From NCBI GenBank assembly GCA_903851195.1, contig CAINNJ010000025.1:434001-498000 (forward strand): 64,000 nt of DNA, in the 5' to 3' direction. Under the pieces are notes generated by a model that saw only the letters and a list, made by a program, of their open reading frames with translations, was not told the origin of the DNA and did not search any database. Shown one piece after another: positions 24,601-32,442 of the stretch (its first letter is position 1; the number at the start of each line of letters is the position of its first letter). The stretch comes from an uncultured Acidobacteriia bacterium. Lineage in GTDB: Bacteria; Acidobacteriota; Terriglobia; Bryobacterales; Bryobacteraceae. Position numbers and translations under genes: made by a program.

Positions 24601-25556
24601 CCGGCGCCAAGCTGCAGCGGGAAGCTGAAGTCGCCGCCGGCGGCGTTCGTGATATCCGGGGTAGTCAGAAAAGCCGTGCCGAGCAGGTTTTCGCCGACGA
24701 CGGCGTTGTTGCCCGAGGTGGAATTGCCGGCGACCCAGCCGATGGGCGAGGCTTTCGGGTCACCGGCGAAACTCTGGATGGTGCGGGCCGCGACGGGCGG
24801 GGCGCTGGTCAGCAGGGTGCCGGGATTGGGGTTGGGTTGCGGACTTTCCCGCTCGAAGACTTGCCCCCGGGGCGGCGACTGGAAGAGCGTCAGCGATTGC
24901 TTTGCCAGAGCCGTCTGCGTGTCGCTGTCGATGACGGTCGCATAGCGGCTGGCTCCGTCATCGTCCGTGACATAGAAAAGCCAGGCGGGACGAACGACGC
25001 CGCGCACGGCGTACCAGACTGCCTCGCCCTCAATGTCTTCGGGGAGGGCCGCGGACGTGAGGCGGATGGCTCCGGCCTTTTCCGGGCGCCGCAGACTGGT
25101 GAGCGGATTGAAGTTCAGCGCGAGTTTCGGGTTCACGGCGCGGACGGCGGCGCGGGAGGCCTTCAGCACCTGGGACGTTTCGGGCGAGGGGAGGTCCTGC
25201 GCGGGCGCGTTGAAGAGCACGCCGCCCGAGTTCAGAACCTGGCCGGATTCGTCGATATTGACCGTCCATTCCGCGTTCAGAACCTCGATGCCGCGGAACT
25301 GCTGTTTGTAGATCAGGTGGGTGACACCGTTGTGTTCCGTCCTGTACTCATTGGACAGGTAGGCGCCGGAGATCCCGGGCGCGTCCAGCTGGAGTTGGGA
25401 CGCGGACTCTTTCAGCCACGCCGCGCCGATCTGGCGGGGAGTTTGTGAACTGGGGCCGGTTAAGGCGCCCGTCACGCTGAAAGCGTGGTGGACACCGGTT
25501 TGGGCGAAGGCCGAGCCGGTTGCGAGTAAAAACAAAACCGCGCGTTTTGTTGACAT
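21675..25556 (-). CDS. secreted M36 (fungalysin-type) metalloprotease with Ig-like repeats
   Basis: A 1293-residue exported protease. A signal peptide (MSTKRAVLFLLATGSAFAQ) is followed by an FTP/PepSY-type propeptide (YLSNEYRTEHNGVTHLIYKQ) and the M36 catalytic domain with HEYTHGVSTRL (HExxH about residue 440) and the third-ligand segment GEAWSDFFALEY. The last roughly 350 residues hold three related beta-sandwich repeats, each with VDVLIDG or similar, then R.D.C and CPxIGF, probably adhesion or substrate-binding modules. Start 25556 is chosen because the signal peptide begins there; an ATG-like start six codons earlier is possible. It would degrade extracellular protein. Confidence 0.88.
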   Translation of the reverse strand: MSTKRAVLFLLATGSAFAQTGVHHAFSVTGALTGPSSQTPRQIGAAWLKESASQLQLDAPGISGAYLSNEYRTEHNGVTHLIYKQQFRGIEVLNAEWTVNIDESGQVLNSGGVLFNAPAQDLPSPETSQVLKASRAAVRAVNPKLALNFNPLTSLRRPEKAGAIRLTSAALPEDIEGEAVWYAVRGVVRPAWLFYVTDDDGASRYATVIDSDTQTALAKQSLTLFQSPPRGQVFERESPQPNPNPGTLLTSAPPVAARTIQSFAGDPKASPIGWVAGNSTSGNNAVVGENLLGTAFLTTPDITNAAGGDFSFPLQLGAGMPNPVAYKDAANTNLFYWVNRAHDLHYLSGFDEAAGNFQRENFGKGGTAGDPIYAYTHYGAANVGNRSQILNSFFTRRQVDDGAQSMVAMFISRPGPVDVLPSAQMFTDGALDSGVIVHEYTHGVSTRLARQAYTTFQGASMGEAWSDFFALEYTLPPNAPPDGIYPLAEYFDQTFGVGDIRSRPYSTNIVANPLTFADLGHVIPFPEVHADGEIWFENLWEARAALIKQFGDAEGRRRIRLLVLDGMKLSPPASSMVDMRDAILLADRVDFKGASQDQLWAAFAKRGLGATAYTSDGDTAHIAASFDLPSNAGKLRFYDDAFVIGESVRVILQDSNQTQPSVLVQLTSGSGDLENLVLTRTGSIYTGTLPTSGNIVTLQNGTLNIVPGDYINAYYVDPDTGAGAKLVGISAKTTPAYTAFSVAPRAALTFPNEQKLNIGSSLRIDLPFPFPFYDGKYTSVTVDENGALFFDLAAQSLSACTDSTALRISKTIAPLWSQLLASGSAQANEGIYTSLTPATASAGRAFNIRWAAETYNISAANGGKGSPVNFSATLSEDGTILFQYGAGNAEIGQALVFGAGCNAAATVGISNGHDVFGQAYTLTSYANAAVRLDPPFNTPSYPNGTVDSPAEGSHVQGVMTVTGVAWDPGATISRVDVLIDGVAQARGTLGLTRTDFCATQNVTGCPRIGYSASVDLAGRGIAPGAHTLKVRVTNTRGALLDFPDKPVSFTVDAGPARLPFGKLETLSDGDTIKGTVILTGYAAATDLSVVGVDVLIDGISYGAATYGVSRTDICNTLTPRPPNCPAIGFRLTLNTSSGVVPLPDGAHKLQLRVRDETGRLTLLPATPIAFTVANGGSPQPVGEMTSPKTNDTLTGTVTVTGYAYVPGGKVLAGILLVDGASYDLISYGKPSPDVCGATPGIAACPNIGFTASFDSTRIPNGPHIFGVYILTDVGGGFIVPFKQSAGTNVFIKN

Positions 25557-25775
25557 TAAGCCTCGTTTCTGCAAAGCGTTTGGAAGTATAGCAGGAACGC
25601 CGAAGGGTAGCCGAGGTTACAAATCGGGCAAAGGCGTGTAAGCGGCCTGAAACGCGGGCGTGGGCTGTTCGCTACAATGACCTTTACGAACACGGCAGCG
25701 ATCCCAGTCCGCTCGATAGCCGCATTTGGCCGTGCCATGCTCTGTCGGCTGGCGCGCACCTGAGAGAGAGCAGCC
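25557..25775. promoter_or_regulatory. divergent promoter region between the M36 protease and the ATP-grasp operon
   Basis: This 219-bp region separates two divergent starts. On the minus strand TATACT (25590-25585) is a candidate -10 for the protease; on the plus strand TACAAT (about 25673) is a candidate -10 for the ATP-grasp operon. Neither has a good -35. A GAGAGAGAG Shine-Dalgarno-like tract precedes ATG 25776. Confidence 0.35.
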
Positions 25776-27272
25776 ATGTCTTCGGCGTCTTTGCCGCAAT
25801 CCGCACATTCAGGAAGTCAGCTCCTGTTCTCGGGCTACGATCCGGGGAACTTTTACGATGAGATGGTCGCGCCCAATGGTTTACCAAGACCGGGTGCCGC
25901 GCCGATGTACGAGAAGCTGGCCAACATGCCGCTCGAGATCTTCGAGGAACGGCGGAAACTGGCGGATCTCTCCTACCTTGTGCAGGGCATCACGTTTACG
26001 GTTTACAGCGATGGCCGGGGAACGGAGCGGCTGTTTCCGTTCGATCTGGTGCCGCGAATTATCCCCCGGTCGGAGTGGGACACGATCGAACGAGGACTGG
26101 CGCAGCGCGTTACCGCGCTGAATCTTTACCTGCAGGACATTTACGGCCCGCAGCGGATTCTGAAAGACAAGATCATCCCGCGGAACCTGGTCTATTCGTG
26201 CAAGCACTTCCGGCGGGAGATGGTGGGGCTGCAGGTTCCCCGTGACATCTACGTTCACATCGCGGGCATCGATCTGGTGCGCGATTCGAGGACCGGACAG
26301 TACCTGGTGCTGGAAGACAACGCGCGGTCGCCAAGCGGTATTTCCTACGTTCTGGAAAACCGGCTGGTGATGCGGCGGACGTTCCCGCGGGCTTTCGAAG
26401 TCTGCGAAGTGATGCCGGTGGATCATTACCCGAACGAACTGGCGAAAATTCTGCGCAGTATTTCGCCGCGGACGGGCGACCGGCCCGTCATTGTACTGCT
26501 GACACCCGGGCTCTACAACAGCGCGTATTTCGAACATTGTTTCCTCGCGCAGGAAATGGGAATCGAGCTGGTGGAAGGGCGCGATCTGGTGGTGGTGGAC
26601 GACGTGGTCTACATGAAGACCATCCACGGGCTGACGCGGGTGGACGTGATTTACCGGCGCGTGGACGACGATTTTCTGGATCCGCTGGCTTTCCGTGCGG
26701 ATTCGCTGGTGGGCGTGCCGGGCCTGATGAACGCGTATCGGGCGGGCAATATCGGGATGGCGAACGCGGTGGGCACGGGCGTGGCGGACGATAAGGCGAT
26801 TTACGCTTACGTGCCGGCCTTCATCAAGTACTACATGGGCGAGGATCCGATTCTGCACAATGTGGAAACGCATCTGTGTTCCGACCCGGATCAGCTGGCG
26901 TACGTGCTGGATAATCTGAAGGATCTGGTGGTGAAAGCGGTCGGCGAATCGGGCGGTTACGGCATGCTGATGGGACCGTCGTCGGATAAAAAGACGATTG
27001 AGGACTTCCGGGAACGGCTGATCGCCGATCCGCGGAATTACATCGCGCAGCCGGTAATTCCGCTGTCGCGGTGTCCGTCTTTCGACCCGGCCACGGGCAG
27101 CCTGAGTCCGCGACATGTGGATCTGCGGCCTTACTGTCTGTACGACGGCGAGAAGGTGACGATTGTGCCCGGCGGGTTGACGCGAGTGGCTCTGCAGCGG
27201 GGTTCGCTGGTGGTGAACTCCTCGCAGGGCGGCGGTTCGAAAGATACGTGGGTACTGCGGGGTGACGAATAA
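25776..27272 (+). CDS. circularly permuted ATP-grasp protein (DUF404/DUF407 type)
   Basis: A 498-residue cytoplasmic protein of the circularly permuted ATP-grasp type 2 family. Motifs include [75 protein letters not shown] and a C-terminal [14 protein letters not shown] nucleotide-binding segment. ATP-grasp enzymes join carboxylates to amines using ATP; the substrates of this subfamily are not established. It shares one base (TAATG) with the alpha-E gene. The three-gene order ATP-grasp, alpha-E, transglutaminase is widely conserved and suggests a peptide-tagging or ligation pathway. Confidence 0.92.
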   Translation: MSSASLPQSAHSGSQLLFSGYDPGNFYDEMVAPNGLPRPGAAPMYEKLANMPLEIFEERRKLADLSYLVQGITFTVYSDGRGTERLFPFDLVPRIIPRSEWDTIERGLAQRVTALNLYLQDIYGPQRILKDKIIPRNLVYSCKHFRREMVGLQVPRDIYVHIAGIDLVRDSRTGQYLVLEDNARSPSGISYVLENRLVMRRTFPRAFEVCEVMPVDHYPNELAKILRSISPRTGDRPVIVLLTPGLYNSAYFEHCFLAQEMGIELVEGRDLVVVDDVVYMKTIHGLTRVDVIYRRVDDDFLDPLAFRADSLVGVPGLMNAYRAGNIGMANAVGTGVADDKAIYAYVPAFIKYYMGEDPILHNVETHLCSDPDQLAYVLDNLKDLVVKAVGESGGYGMLMGPSSDKKTIEDFRERLIADPRNYIAQPVIPLSRCPSFDPATGSLSPRHVDLRPYCLYDGEKVTIVPGGLTRVALQRGSLVVNSSQGGGSKDTWVLRGDE

Positions 27273-28219
27273 TGATGCTGTCGCGCATCGCCGATTCGCT
27301 GTTCTGGATCGGGCGTTACATGGAGCGGGCGGACAACACAGCGCGCATCCTGGACGTGAACTATCACATGCTGCTGGAGCAGCCGCCGGACACCTATAAG
27401 CTGCGCTGGGATCCGCTGATCACGGTGACGGGAGAACGGACCCGCTTTTATCAGAAATACGACGAAGCGGTGGCGCGCACGGCGTTCGATTTTCTGGGGT
27501 ATTCGGAAGATAATCCGAATTCGATCGCGCAGTGCATTATCCGGGCGCGGGAAAATGCGCGCACCATCCGGGACCGGATCTCACGGGAGCTTTGGGAAGA
27601 CATCAACGGTCTGTATCACAAGATTAATCGTTTGCGCGACGAGGGCGAAGATCTGGCGCGCTTCTGCGATGCGGTGAAACGCGGCGGGCACCGGTTCCAC
27701 GGGGTTTGCGACGCGACGCTGCCGCGCGACGACGGCTGGCATTTTCTGCAGGCCGGCTGTGTGCTGGAACGCGCGGAAATGACGGCGCGAATTCTGGATG
27801 TGCATTACCATCAATTGCTGGAAGGGCCGCAGATTCTGAACGAAGCCCGAAGCCACGCGTGGATGGCCGTGCTGAAGTCCGTGGCGGCCTACGAATTCTA
27901 CAAGCGGCAATATACGCAGATTGAGCCCGAGAAAGTAGCGGAACTGCTGCTGCTGGATTCACGGCATCCGCGTTCCGTGCGGTTCAACCTGGGGCTGCTG
28001 CAGAATTCGCTGTACGCGATCAGCGGGTCGGTTCCGGGCACCTATACGAACGAGGCGGAGCGGCTGACCGGCAGGACGCACGAGCAGCTCACGTATGACA
28101 GCATCGACGAGATTTTCGCGGGCGGGCTGCATAATTATCTTGAGGAGCTACAGGTTACGTGCCGAACCATCGGAGCCCAGATTACCGAAACTTATCTTTA
28201 CTACGCGGTGAGCGCGTGA
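27272..28219 (+). CDS. alpha-E domain protein (DUF403)
   Basis: A 315-residue all-helical protein of the alpha-E (DUF403) family, beginning [20 protein letters not shown], with RARENARTIRDRISRELWED and FLQAGCVLERAEMTARILDV. The function is unknown, but it is nearly always encoded with the circularly permuted ATP-grasp and transglutaminase-like genes. The ATG overlaps the upstream TAA by one base. It is complete and of normal length. Confidence 0.92.
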   Translation: MMLSRIADSLFWIGRYMERADNTARILDVNYHMLLEQPPDTYKLRWDPLITVTGERTRFYQKYDEAVARTAFDFLGYSEDNPNSIAQCIIRARENARTIRDRISRELWEDINGLYHKINRLRDEGEDLARFCDAVKRGGHRFHGVCDATLPRDDGWHFLQAGCVLERAEMTARILDVHYHQLLEGPQILNEARSHAWMAVLKSVAAYEFYKRQYTQIEPEKVAELLLLDSRHPRSVRFNLGLLQNSLYAISGSVPGTYTNEAERLTGRTHEQLTYDSIDEIFAGGLHNYLEELQVTCRTIGAQITETYLYYAVSA

Positions 28220-28232
28220 GGGCGGGTCTCCG

Positions 28233-29357
28233 GTGAACCGCTACAAACTGGTGCACGTCACGCAGTTCAAGTATGACGGTCCGGTTTCGGAGAGCTACAA
28301 CGAACTCCGGCTGCGGCCCCGGCACGATGAATGCCAGAGCTGTTTGTCGTTCCGGATTACGACGAATCCTTCGGCAAAAGCGATCGGACATCAGGATTTT
28401 TACGGCAACTGGGTCCATTTATTTCACATTTTGCCGGATCACCGGTATTTGCGGGTGGAATCCGAGGCGGTGATTCTGGTGCATCCGCAGCCGCCCGTGC
28501 CCCGTTCACTGGTGCCGCTGAGCGAGCTGAAACAGATGCGGGAAGCGCTGCTGGACGATTACTTCGACTGGGTGACACCGTCGAAATACTGTCCGTTTTC
28601 GCCGGAAGTGGCGGAACTGGTGGCGCAGGCGGAAGCGGAGTCGGACGGCACGGTGCAGGGCTTCGCGGAGACGGCATCGCGGATCATTCACGAGGGTTTC
28701 AGGTATCAGCCAGGGGCGACGCACGTGCATTCGTCGGTGGCGGACTGTATCGAGACCCGGTCCGGCGTCTGCCAGGATTTTTCGCACCTTCTGTTGTCTT
28801 TGTTGCGGATGCGCGGCGTTCCGTCGCGGTATGTTTCGGGCTATCTGGTGCCGCGGCAGACCACGGACGAGCGGGGAGCGATGGAGCGCGTGATCGGCGG
28901 TCTGGCTTCGCACGCCTGGGTCCAGGCGTACGTGCCGGGGACGGGCTGGCTCGGGCTGGATCCCACGGTGGGGCAGTTCGTGGAAGAGCAGCATATCCGG
29001 GTGGCCTACGGGCGGGACTACGGGGATGTAGCTCCGGTGCGCGGGGTGTACAAGGGCCACGCGGGGCAGAACCTGTCGGTGGACGTGCTGGTGCGGCCGG
29101 CGCTGGACGACGACGGCGCGGAGTGGCTGGAGGAATCGGCTGCGGTGCCGCTGCCGGAGCCGGACGACGACTCGCTTTACAAGCAGCAACAACAACAACA
29201 ACAGCAGCAACAGGTCGAGTGCTCTTTTTCACGCTGCTCGGGGCAGGTTGTCCCTCGGGCGCTGTTGGCGGGTTTCCAACCCGCCGCGGGATGCCATCCC
29301 GCCCTACATCGAAAGAACACTTTCAACCGGTCAAAGAACTGGTCTGGTAGCGTATGA
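28233..29357 (+). CDS. transglutaminase-like cysteine peptidase with aberrant poly-Q/repeat tail
   Basis: A 374-residue protein with an N-terminal beta domain (YKLVHVTQFKYDGPVSESYN) and a transglutaminase-like domain with a Cys-His-Asp set: GVCQDFSHLLLSL (Cys), SHAWVQAYVPG (His) and WLGLDPTVGQ (Asp). It would cleave or form amide bonds for the ATP-grasp pathway. After about residue 310 the protein becomes ten glutamines from a CAA/CAG tract, and then a tail translated from a dispersed 60-bp repeat. The ancestral stop has probably been lost and the last 50 residues are not family sequence. The GTG start at 28233 follows alpha-E by 13 bases. Confidence 0.88.
   Translation: MNRYKLVHVTQFKYDGPVSESYNELRLRPRHDECQSCLSFRITTNPSAKAIGHQDFYGNWVHLFHILPDHRYLRVESEAVILVHPQPPVPRSLVPLSELKQMREALLDDYFDWVTPSKYCPFSPEVAELVAQAEAESDGTVQGFAETASRIIHEGFRYQPGATHVHSSVADCIETRSGVCQDFSHLLLSLLRMRGVPSRYVSGYLVPRQTTDERGAMERVIGGLASHAWVQAYVPGTGWLGLDPTVGQFVEEQHIRVAYGRDYGDVAPVRGVYKGHAGQNLSVDVLVRPALDDDGAEWLEESAAVPLPEPDDDSLYKQQQQQQQQQQVECSFSRCSGQVVPRALLAGFQPAAGCHPALHRKNTFNRSKNWSGSV
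29184..29213 (+). repeat. CAA/CAG trinucleotide tract encoding ten glutamines
   Basis: Ten consecutive glutamine codons (CAG, five CAA, two CAG, CAA, CAG) lie at the 3' end of the transglutaminase gene. A microsatellite of this kind can change length by slippage. It marks the boundary between conserved protein and the repeat-derived tail. Confidence 0.9.
29259..29318 (+). repeat. 60-bp two-hairpin dispersed repeat, copy 1
   Basis: It matches copy 2 (37051-37110) at 57 of 60 bases in the same orientation. It folds into two hairpins: GGCGGGTT/AACCCGCC around TCC, then a 7-bp stem GCGGGAT/ATCCCGC around GCC. This copy lies inside the 3' end of the transglutaminase reading frame. The arrangement resembles REP elements. 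Confidence 0.9.
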
Positions 29358-29360
29358 GAG

Positions 29361-29891
29361 ATGCTGCGATTCCGAGGTGTGTTCATCCTGATGGTTGGGT
29401 TGGCGCTGGCGCTGTCGGCCGCGAAGAAAGATGCGCCGGCGGATCTGACGCTGAGCGACATGGCGGGAAAGAAAGTCCACCTGAAGGATTTCCGCGGCAA
29501 GATCGTGGTGCTGAATTTCTGGGCGACGTGGTGCGGGCCGTGCCGGGAAGAGATGCCGATGTTCGTGGCGGTGGAGAAGGCGTGGGCACCGAAGGGCGTC
29601 GTGTTCATCGGCGCGTCGCTGGACGATAAAAAGACACGCGGCGCCATTCCCGAATTTCTGAAGAAGTACGAGGTCGATTTTCCGGTCTGGACGGGCGCCA
29701 CGGCGGACGATCTGGCGCATTTGGGCATGGGTGAGGCGGTGCCCGATACCGCGTTCCTGAACGAGGACGGCGTGATTTTCGCGCGGGTGCAGGGCGAGAT
29801 CAAACAGGCTGAACTGGAAGAGCGGCTGGAGTGGATTACGGGGGACCGCTCCCGTCCGGCGCCGAAGGCTCTGGTCCGGAATCTGCCGTAA
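29361..29891 (+). CDS. TlpA-like thioredoxin-fold protein
   Basis: A 176-residue exported or membrane-tethered thioredoxin-like protein. A hydrophobic N terminus (MLRFRGVFILMVGLALALSA) is followed by a redoxin domain with ATWCGPCREEM (the WCGPC active site) and AVPDTAFLNEDG, the cis-proline region. It likely reduces or isomerises disulfides, or supports cytochrome c maturation, in the periplasm. It starts 3 bases after the transglutaminase stop on the same strand. Confidence 0.88.
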   Translation: MLRFRGVFILMVGLALALSAAKKDAPADLTLSDMAGKKVHLKDFRGKIVVLNFWATWCGPCREEMPMFVAVEKAWAPKGVVFIGASLDDKKTRGAIPEFLKKYEVDFPVWTGATADDLAHLGMGEAVPDTAFLNEDGVIFARVQGEIKQAELEERLEWITGDRSRPAPKALVRNLP

Positions 29892-29932
29892 TAGTTTCGT
29901 AGTATTGTGGGCGGACGGGCAGCCCCGCTACC

Positions 29933-31084
29933 ATGGCGTCCATGCACAAACACATTGTTTCGGGTCTGGTTGCCGCTCTCGCGCTCACCTCCGTTCCGCT
30001 GGCGTGGGGACAGGGCTGTGTGGTTTCGAGGTCGAACGGCGAAGTAGGCGGCCCGACGAGCGAGGGCGGCTACCTGGCGCCAGGCGAGTTCAACCTGAAC
30101 ATCGGCTACCGTCACCAGTTCTCGTTCCGGCATTTCATCGGCGATGTGGAGCAGAAACAACGCATCGACGTGCTGGGCAATAACATCATGAACAAGCTGA
30201 ACCTGGAGAACCTGGGGATCACCTACCAGCTGACTCGGCGTTTCAGCGTGACGGCGGATCTGCCGGTAATGTCGGCAAGCCGGCGGGCGCACAATTCCCC
30301 CATTACCTACACGACTGCAGGCATCGGCGACATGTCTTTCACAGCGAACGGCTGGCTGTGGAATCCGGCGGAAAACACGCGGGGCAATGTGCAGTTAGGC
30401 GTTGGTGTGTTGCTGCCTTCGGGAAAGAGCAACATCACCAATGTGGTGGATGCCCTGGACGGCAAGGGGCCGCAGACCAAATTCGTGGATTACTCGATTC
30501 AGCCGGGACAGGGCAGCTGGGGTGTGCCGTTCCAGTGGGCGGCTTATAAGAATGTGAAGAGCACGCAGGTGTATTTCAACGGCAGCTACACCGCGATGGT
30601 GCATGACCTGAATACGAGCTATCTTCGCAGCACGACTTTAAATCCGGTGACGTTGAGCCAGTACACCGGGATTTCGGATCAGTATTTGCTGGAAGCCGGC
30701 GTGGCCCACGCGGTGCCGCATGTGCGCGGGCTGACGGCGACGTTCGGACCGCGGTGGGAAGGCGTGCCGTCAAGGAATTTGTTCCCGGGCGACAATCTGG
30801 GTTTCCGGCGCGCGGGCTATGCGGTGTCGATCGAGCCGGGTGTGCAGTACGTGCGCGGAAAGTCGGTGTTTTCGGCGGAAATCGGGCGTGCGATCCATCG
30901 GGACCGGACACAGAGCGTGCCGGATGTGCTGACGGGCACGCACGGAGATGCGGCGTTTGCGGACTGGGTGTGGCTGGCGAGTTATTCGTTCCGGTTTTCG
31001 GTGCACGGGCAGAAGGCGACGCATCCCGCACAGCATGACATGGACATGTCCAAAACGAGGTCGAAGACGGTAGCGGGAAGTTAG
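29933..31084 (+). CDS. outer-membrane barrel-like protein
   Basis: A 383-residue exported protein with a signal peptide (ending about LAWGQG), then alternating beta-strand segments typical of a transporter-like outer-membrane barrel: FNLNIGYRHQFSFRHFIG, LGITYQLTRRFSVTADLP, VQLGVGVLLPSGKSN, QVYFNGSYTAMV, YLLEAGVAHAVPHVRGL. A histidine-rich tail (THPAQHDMDM) could bind metal. A second ATG at 29942 gives a slightly better signal peptide. No specific substrate can be named. Confidence 0.65.
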   Translation: MASMHKHIVSGLVAALALTSVPLAWGQGCVVSRSNGEVGGPTSEGGYLAPGEFNLNIGYRHQFSFRHFIGDVEQKQRIDVLGNNIMNKLNLENLGITYQLTRRFSVTADLPVMSASRRAHNSPITYTTAGIGDMSFTANGWLWNPAENTRGNVQLGVGVLLPSGKSNITNVVDALDGKGPQTKFVDYSIQPGQGSWGVPFQWAAYKNVKSTQVYFNGSYTAMVHDLNTSYLRSTTLNPVTLSQYTGISDQYLLEAGVAHAVPHVRGLTATFGPRWEGVPSRNLFPGDNLGFRRAGYAVSIEPGVQYVRGKSVFSAEIGRAIHRDRTQSVPDVLTGTHGDAAFADWVWLASYSFRFSVHGQKATHPAQHDMDMSKTRSKTVAGS

Positions 31085-31139
31085 GGCCTGTGCGCTTCGG
31101 GCTTGCTGTTCCGCGATTGCCGGGGCTAAGCCGCGCCGA

Positions 31140-31967
31140 TTACGGCCATGAGATTCCCGGACCCAGAATCGTGACGTAACAAACCGACGCGACGACCGCG
31201 AGAAGAATTAAGGGCAGGCTGCGGCCGACGGAGCCGGAGTTCGCGTTGGTTTTATCCGGATACCCGGGAAAACGAGAAGGCAGCCGGACGAGACCCACCC
31301 AGGAGGCGAAGCTGGTCAGCACGCCGGAGTTCAGAATCTCCATGCGGCCGCGGGGATCGAAGACCGGCCCGGCACACGCGATCAGACCGCCGGCGCCGCA
31401 AAGAGTCCGCAGCAGCTTTACGAGGCGGGTCCGCCATCCCGCCTCTTTCGCGCTGACTACAAAGTGCAGCTCCGCATTGATGAACGATAAGCTCCGGACG
31501 TACCAAAGCAGACCAATCGCGAACAGGAGAGCTTGCCAGAGCCCGGCTGGCTTTAAGCCGGAGACGAGGGCGATCGCGTCTCCCTGGCCAGTGAGCCCGC
31601 ACTTCATCAGATAACCGAATTCCCAGAGCAGGCTGAAGGACATAGTAGCCCAGAGGAAAAGCCGGAGTGCCGGGGCCGCCGGACTCATTCGGCGCTGCGC
31701 GAGCAGGCAGGCCCCGGCCCAGATCAGATTTCCCGCCGGTCCGCCTATATCGAAGATCCTCCAGCCCGGAGCGGGCAGCGGAGGTTCGTGGATCAGCCGC
31801 GTCGTGGTGAAGATACCGGACCTTCCACCAGCGATGAGAAGCCCGATCCCGTGACCTGCGACTTCATGCGCGATATCCGTACTGATGAACGCGACGATAC
31901 CGATGGCAGCGACGGTGATGAGATCGTCGGAGCACGCTGTTACCGGATTATGGGCGCGCGCCGGCAT
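31140..31967 (-). CDS. membrane HExxH protein, M50-like
   Basis: A 275-residue protein with about six membrane helices. Near the N terminus a helix carries HEVAGHG, an HExxH intramembrane zinc motif, and a later helix begins with GGPAGNLIWAG, similar to the G-P-x-x-N segment of site-2 protease-type families. This suggests an M50-like metalloprotease or an inactive relative. Its ATG lies within the upstream VOC gene (20-base overlap), so they are co-transcribed. A short inverted repeat inside it, GAGGCGGG...CCCGCCTC near 31422-31445, sits in coding sequence. Confidence 0.6.
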   Translation of the reverse strand: MPARAHNPVTACSDDLITVAAIGIVAFISTDIAHEVAGHGIGLLIAGGRSGIFTTTRLIHEPPLPAPGWRIFDIGGPAGNLIWAGACLLAQRRMSPAAPALRLFLWATMSFSLLWEFGYLMKCGLTGQGDAIALVSGLKPAGLWQALLFAIGLLWYVRSLSFINAELHFVVSAKEAGWRTRLVKLLRTLCGAGGLIACAGPVFDPRGRMEILNSGVLTSFASWVGLVRLPSRFPGYPDKTNANSGSVGRSLPLILLAVVASVCYVTILGPGISWP

Positions 31968-32367
31968 GCTCCAATTCGCTGTCGAAATCCGTTGCCGGGA
32001 CGGTTCGCCGGTCCACTTCCCACAGGTAGATCTCGTTTCCGTCGGGATCGTCGAAATGGGCGAAATTGCCGGCCTCGCCGCGGATCACGGGGCCGTTCAT
32101 GCGGACGCCTTTTTCGGTCAGGCGCGCCACGACGTTGTCGATGGGTTCATCGATTTCGAGGCCCAGCATCATGGCGCCTTTGGTTCCTGGGGCGGGATAC
32201 CTTGGCGACGCCGGATGCAGACCGATGGTGAGGTTTTTGCCCGCTTCGACGGTGGCCCAGTTGTCGCCGAAGCGATTGCTGAGTTTCAGGCCGAGCACCT
32301 GGGTGTAGAACTGTACCGCGGCGTCCATATTCGTAACGAAGACGGTCGCATTGCCGCCGGAAATCAT
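31948..32367 (-). CDS. VOC (glyoxalase/bleomycin-resistance) family protein
   Basis: A 139-residue vicinal-oxygen-chelate protein: ATVFVTNMDAAVQFYTQVLG at the N terminus, GAMMLGLEIDEPIDNVVARL in the middle and FAHFDDPDGNEIYLWEV at the end, with His and Glu positions suitable for metal binding. The enzymatic reaction cannot be told from sequence. Start ATG 32367 is where the family begins. It is divergent from the GntR regulator, with a perfect inverted repeat between them, and is probably its target. Confidence 0.85.
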   Translation of the reverse strand: MISGGNATVFVTNMDAAVQFYTQVLGLKLSNRFGDNWATVEAGKNLTIGLHPASPRYPAPGTKGAMMLGLEIDEPIDNVVARLTEKGVRMNGPVIRGEAGNFAHFDDPDGNEIYLWEVDRRTVPATDFDSELEHAGARP

Positions 32368-32385
32368 ACTTTGTACTCCCTTCAC

Positions 32386-32408
32386 GCACCATGCTATCGG
32401 AATGGTGC
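32386..32408. promoter_or_regulatory. inverted repeat between VOC and GntR genes, probable operator
   Basis: GCACCAT (32386-32392) and ATGGTGC (32402-32408) form a perfect 7-bp inverted repeat with a 9-base spacer. It lies 19 bases upstream of the VOC start and 34 bases upstream of the GntR start. The position and symmetry suit a dimeric GntR-family repressor acting on both promoters. Confidence 0.7.
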
Positions 32409-32442
32409 AAGATAAAGAAGAGCCAGTTGAGAGGGCCACTTT

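Noticed and set aside
22479-25448. A 989-codon open frame on the plus strand opposite the M36 protease.
   Set aside because: It is antisense to a well-supported protease. It arises because GC-rich coding leaves few stops in the opposite frame; its translation is low-complexity Gly/Ala/Arg-rich.
31422-31445. GAGGCGGG/CCCGCCTC palindrome as a third copy of the two-hairpin repeat.
   Set aside because: Only one stem is similar, the surrounding 40 bases do not match the 60-bp consensus, and it lies in coding sequence.
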